Assembly: GCA_927407015.1 (NCBI GenBank)
Contig: CAKMJT010000007.1
Location: forward strand, 1-42,686
Length of the DNA stretch: 42,686 bases
From: an uncultured Proteiniphilum sp.
GTDB taxonomy: Bacteria > Bacteroidota > Bacteroidia > Bacteroidales > Dysgonomonadaceae
Direction: 5' to 3'
A model generated the notes under the pieces. That model was not told the DNA's origin. It made no database searches and saw only the letters and a list, made by a program, of their open reading frames with translations. Numbering within the stretch: position 1 is the stretch's first letter; every line of letters begins with the position of its first letter. The translations under genes and the position numbers were made by a program. Below, in pieces: positions 26,408-33,781 of this stretch.

Positions 26408-26433
26408 TATTATACTTTTATTATTGAAGAATT

Positions 26434-27258
26434 ATGAAAATAAATAGATTATTGACAGCCTTATCCTTCATCGTTGCATTGACAATGGTAGCTTGCAGTG
26501 AATATGTTGATACTGAGGTCTTAAGTCCTACTGTGTCAAGTGATAACCCATCAGTACGATTTATAGCGGAGAATCAGACAAGTTTTGAACTGGAACCTGG
26601 GGATAATGCTTCGTTCACCATAACGGTGAAAAGGAGTAGCGGCAGTACGGCTCTTAATGCACCATTACAAGTCGATGTAAATACGGATAACAGCTTCATT
26701 GTTCCAGACAAGGTTACTTTCGCTGCCGGTGAGAATACTGCAGACCTGGTCATTGCAATGAGTCCTAGTGCTCCTACAGGTGTACCTCTTACCCTTGAAT
26801 TATCCTTTAATAAAGATTATGTGAACCCTTACCTGGTTGAATATGGTTCCTATAAAGGAGAGGTGTCGTTATTGAAATGGGTGAAATATGCTACAGGAAC
26901 TTATACTGCTGGTTTTTTCGAATCTAGTTGGGAACAAGACCTGTTCAGGGCTGAAGGTACCAATAAATATAGATTCTATGACCTGTTTTCAGAAGGCTTT
27001 AACTATGAATTCCAATGGGAGCAGGGAAAAGCTGCCGTTTCACCCGGAGGAACACCCAATTCAAGCGGATATCTTGTACAGGAAAGTGGATATGTTCATG
27101 CAACCTATGGTATGGTTTCAACAGCAACAGACCCGGATCCGGCTTATTCAAACTATAATGTGGAGAATGAAACGTTTGCGTTCGACAGGCAATGGAGAGT
27201 AGCAGCCGGTTCATTCGGATGGTTTACAGATACCTATAAAATAACTCAGAAGTATTGA
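26434..27258 (+). CDS. Surface lipoprotein with Calx-beta-like domain, third gene of SusCD locus 2
   Basis: 274 residues. Lipoprotein signal with Cys21 (ALTMVAC). Residues 40-150 resemble a Calx-beta or related immunoglobulin-like domain (SFELEPGDNASFTITVKRSSG, shown here as SFELEPGDNASFTI and TVKRSSG; FAAGENTADLVI). The C-terminal 110 residues (GTYTAGFFESSWEQDLFRAEG, NKYRFYDLFSEGFNYEFQWEQ in short) form an aromatic-rich domain that could bind ligand. It occupies the place of SusE/SusF-type accessory binding proteins, 26 bases after SusD and ending at a terminator. Binding specificity unknown. Confidence 0.8.
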   Translation: MKINRLLTALSFIVALTMVACSEYVDTEVLSPTVSSDNPSVRFIAENQTSFELEPGDNASFTITVKRSSGSTALNAPLQVDVNTDNSFIVPDKVTFAAGENTADLVIAMSPSAPTGVPLTLELSFNKDYVNPYLVEYGSYKGEVSLLKWVKYATGTYTAGFFESSWEQDLFRAEGTNKYRFYDLFSEGFNYEFQWEQGKAAVSPGGTPNSSGYLVQESGYVHATYGMVSTATDPDPAYSNYNVENETFAFDRQWRVAAGSFGWFTDTYKITQKY

Positions 27259-27280
27259 TAGTCTGAATTTGACAATAGAA

Positions 27281-27315
27281 AAAAGCCGGCTATATTTTCT
27301 CAGCCGGCTTTTTTT
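27281..27315 (+). terminator. Intrinsic terminator after SusCD locus 2
   Basis: Arms AAAAGCCGGCT and AGCCGGCTTTT around a 10-base loop, followed by further T. The symmetric A/T flanks allow it to work in both directions, and the convergent epimerase gene ends nearby. Confidence 0.85.
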
Positions 27316-27465
27316 AAGATCTCGCCTTAAGATATCGATCCCTCACTTTTCAAACCTGTAAACTCTCTCTGAAAAGGGAGTAACTAAATAGGGTGGTTGA
27401 CTAGCTTCACCCACAACAATCAATGGATTTAAATGGTTGTAAAGGTGATTTGTTATCGGCATGGT

Positions 27466-28472
27466 TTAATATTGGATTCGGTATACGATGGTTTCCCTCC
27501 AGTTGTTCTCTTCTGCGAAGATTCCCCGGGGAAAAGAGGGCTGATTGGGTGTATCGGGGAAATAATGGGCCTCCAGGCTCACGCCGGAGAGCGGAGCGTG
27601 ATTACCTGAAAGATAATCCCCTGTGTATAGCATGATGCCCGGCATCGTGGAAAAAACGGTTACACATCGGTGACTCTTTTCACTCTTCAGGGTGGCCAGT
27701 TTTTTTAATCCCCTGCTCTTATCCCTGGCAATGAAATAACTGTTGTATCCCTTTATCATTTCCTGCTTCCATTGCATCATCCATCCTATTTCCCTGAATT
27801 CCCTGAAGTCGAAGCCCGGGATGTCATCTTTTTCAAAATGCGTCCGGTGGGAAGGAAGTTCTCGTCTGTCTCCAGGAGTTCATCGGACTCTATCTGTAGT
27901 TGATGCCGTAGAATCGTATCTTCGCCCGATAAATTGAAATAGGTGTGATTCGTGATGTTCACCGGCGTTCTTTTGTCGGTGGACAGATGATAATCCATCT
28001 GCAACTCATTCTCATCCGAAAGATGATAGGTAACGGTCAGCACCACATTCCCGGGAAATCCTCCTTCACCGTCGGCACTTTCGGCGCGTAATATCAGTTT
28101 GTTTTCCCCGATGCTGCAGTCAAACAGTTTTGCGTGGAACCCGGAGAACCCACCGTGGTTGCAGTTCTCTCCGTCATTCTTGTCGAGCCGGTACAACTTA
28201 GTTCCCATCCTGAAAGAGGCGTGCGATATCCTGTTGGCATAACGACCGATGGTGGCACCCAGATAATGGGTGTCCGAGAGATAATCCTCTATCCGGTCGT
28301 ATCCCAGTACGATATTCTCCGGCACTCCATTCGATTCGGGCAGACAGATCGATTTGATCACAGCGCCGTAATTGATAATTTCGACACTCAATCCTTTCCG
28401 ATTGACCAGTTTGAAGAGACGAACCGCACTTCCACCCGGATTGCCGTCTATATCTGATTCGATGATCTGCAT
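27466..28472 (-). pseudogene. galM: Aldose 1-epimerase (galactose mutarotase), broken by one-base frameshift
   Basis: Interconverts alpha and beta anomers of galactose or glucose. The frame from 28472 gives 228 residues with INYGAVIKSICLP, GRYANRISHASF, NCNHGG, and catalytic-His NHTYFNLSG, then goes out of frame after RILKK. In the next frame the protein continues as DDIPGFDFREFREIGWMMQW to the end at 27466, including the catalytic-Glu block GVSLEAHYFPDTPN. The change sits at the run of five T at 27829-27833 (minus-strand A run): one base more would restore a normal 335-residue enzyme. Either a recent mutation, a slippage site or a sequencing error. It lies 38 bases after the alpha-galactosidase in the same direction. 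Confidence 0.9.
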
Positions 28473-28510
28473 CCTCTACGTTGTTCGGGCCCGCCAGCTA
28501 TTGCCGGCCA

Positions 28511-30712
28511 CTATTCAGCAACTTCTATCTTCACCACGACACTGCTCCTGTTGCTGTTTACCGAAGGATTGAATCCCGCGTTCATCAGAAATTCACCGGT
28601 ATAAACCTTCCGGTTGTCGATGGGTGTCCGGGCCCCTTCGTAGAGATTGATCTCCGTCAGGCGGTACTTCTTATCCTTGTCCAGTCCCTGTAGCTTTACC
28701 GGGCGAAGTGAAGGCTCGGCCAGATATCTCCAGTTGGTGAGATAATTGAATATCACTCCTTCGGTTTTGTCATTATTGATATACATCAGCGACGCAATAT
28801 CGTTCTCATACGGGCTTGCCAGGCGGTACATCTCTCCGTGCCATACTATTTCCTTAAACTCATTATAGTTTTTAATAGTCTGTTGGGCGAACAACATATC
28901 CTGATCACTTAATTCATTTGCCCGGATATCGAAACCGAGTTTGCCCATTGAGGCTACATCGATCCGGTATTTGAGCGATCTGTCACTCCAGTCGGTAACG
29001 TGGTTGCACATCGTAATGGCGGGATAGTAGTAGGAATAGTCCCACTGCATAAACACCCGCTCCAGCGGATCGGTGTTATCGCTCAGCCAGAATTCGGTGA
29101 AATACTGCAACAGGCTGTAGTCTGATCGTCCACCGCCACCGGAGCAGAGCATCATCGGCACCCTGGGATATTTCTCCCGCATCCGCTGCAGTACTTTATC
29201 CAATCCCCTGGTATATTCCACATAGAGATGCGACTGAGGTATCTTATTTCGTTCCAGGTATTTCGAATGTCCGTTGAAGATCGGGGCGTTGCAGTCCCAT
29301 TTGATGAATGCCAGCGTGGGGTTCTCGGTGAACAACCTGTCCACCACGTCAAAAACGAAATCCTGCACCTCCGGATTGGTCAGGTCAAGCACCAACTGAC
29401 TTCGGAAATAGATCTCCGGGCGCTCTTCCTGGCGAATGACCCAGTCGGGGTGATTTTCATAGAGCTCACTCTTCGGATTGACCATCTCCGGCTCAATCCA
29501 TATGCCAAACTTAACCCCCGCTTTTTCGGCCTCACGCACCAGGAAGGGAATGCCGTCGGGCAGCTTGCTTCTGTTCACCTCCCAGTCACCCAGGCCTGCC
29601 TTATCGTTGTTCCGGGGATATTTATTGGCAAACCATCCGTCGTCCAGCAGGAACATATCTACTCCCATTTCCCTGGCACCGGAAAAGAGGCCTACCAGCT
29701 TGTCCTGGTCGAAATCGAAATAAGTGGCTTCCCAGTTATTCAGCAGGGTGAGACGATCACCGTGCCCGTCCAGGAGCCTGTGGTCACGGAGCCAGCCCTG
29801 CAGGTTACGGCTGCCCCTGCCTTTACCCTCATAGGAGATGGTGTAGATGAAACGGGGTGTCTCAAAGGGAGTGTTGGGTTTGAGACGGTAGGCCGACTGG
29901 TAGGGGTTGATCCCCGCCACAATATGCAGGTTCTTGTAGACATCCGTTTCAAATTGCAGCGAGAAATTACCGTTCCAGGCTATCTGTCCCATCATTACGG
30001 TACCTGACGTCTCCGTGGCCTCCCCATCGAGCGATAACATAAAGTTGGGCGAGGTGAGGAGGTTCTCCCTGGTACCCAGGCGGCTTTCAACCGTGTGCAT
30101 GCCTTGACGCAGCGGTGTCACCACCGGCTGCATCTCTCTGGCCCATGAACCGTTGTAGCTGGTCAGGTAATAGTCTTTGTTGTACAGATACAGGTTCGCC
30201 GATGCATACTTGTTGAGTGTCACATCTCCCTTCTCCGTATGGTGAATGGTGGTCCATTGTTCAATCACATCTTCCTTTTCCCAGGCTTTGTAACAGAGCT
30301 CCACCGCAAAAGGATATACAGGGTCACGGAGTGTGACGGTGGTGAGTGTGGCTCCATCTGCTGTTTCTGAGGTAGTATGACTTTCATACAACAGGTCCAG
30401 CGAGTTATTGCCATCCGCATGGACCACCGCGATGGCCGGCTCCGTGAAATTGTTGTCTATACCGGCAACGGCGAACGCATTGTTGTTCGAAGCGGCTCCC
30501 TGTGACTGCAGGTGGAATACCTTCCCTGTTTCGGCATACTCACTGCTCTCTTTGAGGGCCCTGCCCGTGTAGATGATTTTAAGACGTTTGTTTTGGTCCG
30601 TTTGCAGGACCACGGCACTGCTTTGTGTCTCTACCGGAATGGTTACCTGTTGCGCCGGTAATGTGATTGAGAGGGCGAATAGCATGGACAAGAGAATTAT
30701 ACTACTTTTCAT
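28511..30712 (-). CDS. Glycoside hydrolase family 36 alpha-galactosidase, secreted
   Basis: 733 residues from the ATG at 30712, which gives a signal peptide (LFALSITLPAQQ). A frame extending to 30778 lacks one and was rejected. N-terminal beta-supersandwich to about 290, then the (beta/alpha)8 barrel: LLNNWEATYFDFD, FLLDDGWF, FGIWIEPEMVNP, LDLTNPEVQDFV, FIKWDCN with nucleophile Asp473, CSGGGGRSDY, and WLSDNTDPLERV with acid/base Asp545, then a C-terminal beta domain. It removes terminal alpha-1,6-galactose from raffinose-type or galactomannan sugars in the periplasm. The broken aldose epimerase downstream would handle released galactose. It faces the SusCD operons convergently rather than being part of them. 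Confidence 0.95.
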   Translation of the reverse strand: MKSSIILLSMLFALSITLPAQQVTIPVETQSSAVVLQTDQNKRLKIIYTGRALKESSEYAETGKVFHLQSQGAASNNNAFAVAGIDNNFTEPAIAVVHADGNNSLDLLYESHTTSETADGATLTTVTLRDPVYPFAVELCYKAWEKEDVIEQWTTIHHTEKGDVTLNKYASANLYLYNKDYYLTSYNGSWAREMQPVVTPLRQGMHTVESRLGTRENLLTSPNFMLSLDGEATETSGTVMMGQIAWNGNFSLQFETDVYKNLHIVAGINPYQSAYRLKPNTPFETPRFIYTISYEGKGRGSRNLQGWLRDHRLLDGHGDRLTLLNNWEATYFDFDQDKLVGLFSGAREMGVDMFLLDDGWFANKYPRNNDKAGLGDWEVNRSKLPDGIPFLVREAEKAGVKFGIWIEPEMVNPKSELYENHPDWVIRQEERPEIYFRSQLVLDLTNPEVQDFVFDVVDRLFTENPTLAFIKWDCNAPIFNGHSKYLERNKIPQSHLYVEYTRGLDKVLQRMREKYPRVPMMLCSGGGGRSDYSLLQYFTEFWLSDNTDPLERVFMQWDYSYYYPAITMCNHVTDWSDRSLKYRIDVASMGKLGFDIRANELSDQDMLFAQQTIKNYNEFKEIVWHGEMYRLASPYENDIASLMYINNDKTEGVIFNYLTNWRYLAEPSLRPVKLQGLDKDKKYRLTEINLYEGARTPIDNRKVYTGEFLMNAGFNPSVNSNRSSVVVKIEVAE

Positions 30713-30866
30713 TGGGATTTCAGCTAATATGTTGGTATTTAAAAATCTAACGAATAGAAAAATGGTCTGTGAAATCATTCGTATCTTGTTTCCTTCATAA
30801 AGTTTATAAAGTTAAACAATATTTGGCTAAATTTGAAGGAATAAATACGACTCCATCAAAAAAGAC

Positions 30867-30874
30867 TATCTTTG
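30867..30874 (+). promoter_or_regulatory. Promoter -7 element of TPR regulator gene
   Basis: TATCTTTG matches TAnnTTTG, 17 bases before the ATG at 30891. This leaves a very short leader. No clear -33 box. Confidence 0.45.
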
Positions 30875-30890
30875 TAGCTACTTTACAGAT

Positions 30891-32579
30891 ATGATTCATT
30901 TCATGAGGTGGCTCTCTTTAGTCCCGGTATTTCTTATCACTTTACTCATCTGCAGTGCCTGCAGTGATAAGGATGACACTCACGTTAACAACCGTTTAGC
31001 GCGATGGGACAGCATGCTCGACAGCTTACCTGATCGCGTAGCCGACAGCCTTAGCAGGTTGGACAGGGAGTCTCTTTCCCGCGGCAACAGGGCCTATTAC
31101 GACCTGTTGAAGGTGATTGCAGATGATAAAACCTATGTCAACTTTACCAGCGATTCACTCATCAGCACCGTCAGTGATTATTATCGCACGCACGACCCCA
31201 GGAGCAGGAACTATATTCGCGCACTGGCTTACGAGGGTATCGTACGCACACGGATGGGCGTGAAAGACAGCACGGTTTATGGATCACTGCGGGAAGCCGA
31301 CAGGCTGATCCAGGCTATGCCGGTTCCCGATCACTCACTGGGATATCTTGTCAATTATTTCCTGGGAAATATTCATTACAACAATCGCAATTATACATTG
31401 GCGAAGGATTATTTTGACTATACCCTCCGGTTTGCACAAGCTGAAAATGATTCCATCCATATTTTCGATACTTATCTGGCCCTTTACTGGAATGAAATGG
31501 AACAAAAGAAATTTGACCAGGGTAAACAATATCTGGATACGATTTCTGCATTTTACAATAAGTTACCTGCCAAAAACTACTTTATTTTAAATGCACAATC
31601 TACCTACTATGACATTGTAGGTGATCCGGAAAAAGCGCTGGAACGGGAAAAAGCAAAACTGCTCTTATATAGTAACCAGGAAGAGAATATCCAGCTATCG
31701 CGTGTCTATTTCAATATCTCGAACAGATACACCGGCCTTGAACAGCTCGACAGTGCGATGTTGTACGCTCAGGCTTCCATTGATATGATTCAGGACTCTA
31801 CCTATGTGTACAATCATCTCTATTATGAGAATATTGCCAATATTGCGGAAAAGCAGGACAATTTAGCTTTAGCAAACAGATACCGTAAAAAAGCATCCGA
31901 ATCATACAAAAATTCTGTCAGGGACAGGCTGGATATCCAGATTGCGGAGCTGGAGAAGAAATATGATCTCACGGAAGCAGAAAACGAAGTGCTGCGAACA
32001 CGGCAACAGAGTTCCAGGATAGTCATAGGCGCCCTTATGCTGGTGATCCTGCTGATTGTTATTTTGATGTCGGCGCTCAGGGTAAGGAGAAAAGCACGGC
32101 TGAAATTAATACAGGCTGAACATAAAATGCAACAACAGGAACTGCAGGCCAATATCATGAATGAGGAAGCCGGCAAACGCAAATGGCTGTTGCAGCTCTA
32201 CAGCAATATCTCAGACCGGTTGACTTTCCTGCAGGGTGAATTTGAATCGCTTACCCAACGCTATATATCTTCGCATCCTAAGGTGTACCGGGAGATGCAG
32301 CAGATTTTAAAAAATACCGACACCGATTTACGGGATATCACCAAAACGCTTGCGCCCGATGATGATACTTTTTATGCGTATACCCGTTTGAGAGAGAAGG
32401 ACGATGCACATTTCAATGCCAATGAAAAAATGTTACTGATGTTGTTGGCCTGTAATGCCGACAACCGGCAACTGGCCACTTTTATGAATACCACCATCGA
32501 GAGCATCCGGGTAAGAAAATCCCAGTTGAAGAAGAAAATGGTAGAAAATGGGTATGATACAGCCCTTTTCCCGGAGTAA
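30891..32579 (+). CDS. TPR-containing membrane regulator with C-terminal helix-turn-helix (DUF6377-like)
   Basis: 562 residues. N-terminal signal or lipoprotein segment (FLITLLICSACSD), about 330 residues of helical TPR-like repeats (YFLGNIHYNNRNYTLAKDYF, ALEREKAKLLLYSNQ, LDSAMLYAQASIDM) predicted outside the cytoplasm, a transmembrane helix near 376-396 (VIGALMLVILLIVILMSAL), a charged coiled coil (KLIQAEHKMQQQELQ) and a C-terminal LuxR-like helix-turn-helix (NANEKMLLMLLACNADNRQL, TIESIRVRKSQLKKKM). This is the layout of one-component transmembrane regulators in Bacteroidales; the DUF6377 name is my recollection, not checked. It lies divergent to the alpha-galactosidase and upstream of the DUF3244/AraC pair, either of which could be its target. 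Confidence 0.75.
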   Translation: MIHFMRWLSLVPVFLITLLICSACSDKDDTHVNNRLARWDSMLDSLPDRVADSLSRLDRESLSRGNRAYYDLLKVIADDKTYVNFTSDSLISTVSDYYRTHDPRSRNYIRALAYEGIVRTRMGVKDSTVYGSLREADRLIQAMPVPDHSLGYLVNYFLGNIHYNNRNYTLAKDYFDYTLRFAQAENDSIHIFDTYLALYWNEMEQKKFDQGKQYLDTISAFYNKLPAKNYFILNAQSTYYDIVGDPEKALEREKAKLLLYSNQEENIQLSRVYFNISNRYTGLEQLDSAMLYAQASIDMIQDSTYVYNHLYYENIANIAEKQDNLALANRYRKKASESYKNSVRDRLDIQIAELEKKYDLTEAENEVLRTRQQSSRIVIGALMLVILLIVILMSALRVRRKARLKLIQAEHKMQQQELQANIMNEEAGKRKWLLQLYSNISDRLTFLQGEFESLTQRYISSHPKVYREMQQILKNTDTDLRDITKTLAPDDDTFYAYTRLREKDDAHFNANEKMLLMLLACNADNRQLATFMNTTIESIRVRKSQLKKKMVENGYDTALFPE

Positions 32580-32622
32580 ATTCCGTTAAAATTGACTATG
32601 GTAAATATCATTAAATCAGAAT

Positions 32623-32668
32623 AATAGTACCCTGCATTCCGTTAAAAAGAGTGTGGGGTATTGTTTTT
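32623..32668 (+). terminator. Possible intrinsic terminator after TPR regulator
   Basis: Arms AATAGTACCC (32623-32632) and GGGTATTGTT (32656-32665) pair over ten positions with two wobbles, followed by TTT. The 23-base loop is long, so this is a moderate candidate. Confidence 0.4.
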
Positions 32669-32691
32669 CATGTCATTCCTGTGTTACTTTG
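32661..32691 (+). promoter_or_regulatory. Possible promoter of DUF3244-AraC operon
   Basis: TTG at 32661-32663 and TTACTTTG at 32684-32691 (one mismatch to TAnnTTTG) are 20 bases apart. The start codon is at 32749. Confidence 0.4.
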
Positions 32692-32748
32692 TGTCTGATA
32701 TATACAACACCATTTTTTACAATTATCACCTAATAATAAATAAATAAA

Positions 32749-33183
32749 ATGAAGAAAACATTGATGTCATTACTGCTTTTCACCGTTTGTTCTGCACTTC
32801 TTTTTCCGGCAGTTATTACAGGTACAGGCGAAGTGAAGGATGATTTACAGGATAAGATTGCTTTAAGCAGGGAAGGTGGTACCACACGGATTACCAGCAC
32901 CGACGGGATGATCAGTAGTCTCAGTACTTCACAGCCAGCGGTGGTTGAAGCCCACAGCTCCAATAACTTGGTGACTGTGTCAATTGAAAACTATCGTGGC
33001 GGTGCATGGGTGGAGATTATTGGTGAAGGCGGGGCTAAACAGAGCTATGTAGAGGTGTATGACATGGGTTTTGATGTGATCACGCTCACCGGTCTCATGG
33101 CAGGTGAATACATCATCCGCATTACGCTTGGCACAGAGATTTATTCAGGAACATTCAAAAAGGGACAATATGGACGCAGGTAA
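32749..33183 (+). CDS. DUF3244-family small secreted protein
   Basis: 144 residues with a signal peptide (LLLFTVCSALLFPAV). The mature part ends in a beta-sandwich of DUF3244 type: NLVTVSIENYRGGAWVEII, YVEVYDMGFDVITLTGL (in short VYDMGFDVITL), MAGEYIIRITLGTEIYSGTF. Such proteins resemble the C-terminal sorting/adhesion-like domains of Bacteroidetes secreted proteins, and their function is unknown. The last 14 bases overlap the start of the AraC gene, an unusual coupling of a secreted protein with a regulator. Confidence 0.8.
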   Translation: MKKTLMSLLLFTVCSALLFPAVITGTGEVKDDLQDKIALSREGGTTRITSTDGMISSLSTSQPAVVEAHSSNNLVTVSIENYRGGAWVEIIGEGGAKQSYVEVYDMGFDVITLTGLMAGEYIIRITLGTEIYSGTFKKGQYGRR

Positions 33184-33646
33184 AAGGATTCAAAAACAGG
33201 AGAGTGTGCGGGAATATCTCCTTACCGATGTAGCATCATGTACATTCACTTTCTCAGACGGACTCAAAAGCAGGGTAACCCCTCCAGATGGAGAGATTGT
33301 AATGGTGAAGCTGATACCCCGGGCTTCTAAATCGAAAACGTTTGAAGATAAGGTGCTGAAAAATTACCAGTCGGCGAAAAATGTAAACGAACTGGCTGCA
33401 CTGTGCCATTACGACTGTATCAGGACCTTTACACGCCATTTCAAGAAATCGTTCGGACAAACACCCTATCAGTGGATGCTCGACCTGAAGATGGAAGAGA
33501 TTCAGTCGCTGGTGCAGAGCTCAGATATGAGTATAACCGAAATTGCGAAAATGTATGATTTTAAGAGCGTCTCACATCTGGTCAATGCTTTCAGCAAACG
33601 ATTTGGAGTTTCCCCGCATAAAAGCAGGTTGTCGAACGCTATCTAA
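33170..33646 (+). CDS. Short AraC-family transcriptional regulator
   Basis: 158 residues from the ATG at 33170, inside the end of the DUF3244 gene; a frame from 33104 is an overlap artefact. Residues about 65-155 are a complete two-helix-turn-helix AraC DNA-binding domain: NVNELAALCHYDCIRTFTRHFKKSFGQTPYQWML and MSITEIAKMYDFKSVSHLVNAFSKRFGVSPHKSR, each shown by its core (ELAALCHYD, FTRHFKKSFG, ITEIAKMYDF, FSKRFGVSP). The N-terminal 60 residues (FTFSDGLKSRVTPPDGEIVM) are too short for a normal sensing cupin and do not match one I know. Probably regulates its own operon or nearby polysaccharide genes. Confidence 0.85.
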   Translation: MDAGKRIQKQESVREYLLTDVASCTFTFSDGLKSRVTPPDGEIVMVKLIPRASKSKTFEDKVLKNYQSAKNVNELAALCHYDCIRTFTRHFKKSFGQTPYQWMLDLKMEEIQSLVQSSDMSITEIAKMYDFKSVSHLVNAFSKRFGVSPHKSRLSNAI

Positions 33647-33727
33647 ACACAGCTTCTTTTAACGGATGAATTACAAGCACAATCTTCATTACATATTTCG
33701 ATGACCTTTTTTATGTGTCGGTGAAAT

Positions 33728-33760
33728 GCAAAAAAGCGCCTTGAAAGGGGCGCTTTTTGC
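33728..33760. terminator. Bidirectional terminator between AraC and glycogen phosphorylase
   Basis: A-run and GCGCC (33731-33740) pair with GGCGC and a T-run (33749-33758). Symmetric flanks let it stop transcription from both convergent genes. Confidence 0.8.
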
Positions 33761-33781
33761 ATTGTTTTTTCTGAAGTATGT

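Noticed and set aside
29228..30007. Open frame of 259 codons on the plus strand
   Set aside because: It lies wholly antisense to the GH36 alpha-galactosidase, whose motifs are complete, and has no recognisable domain or signal.
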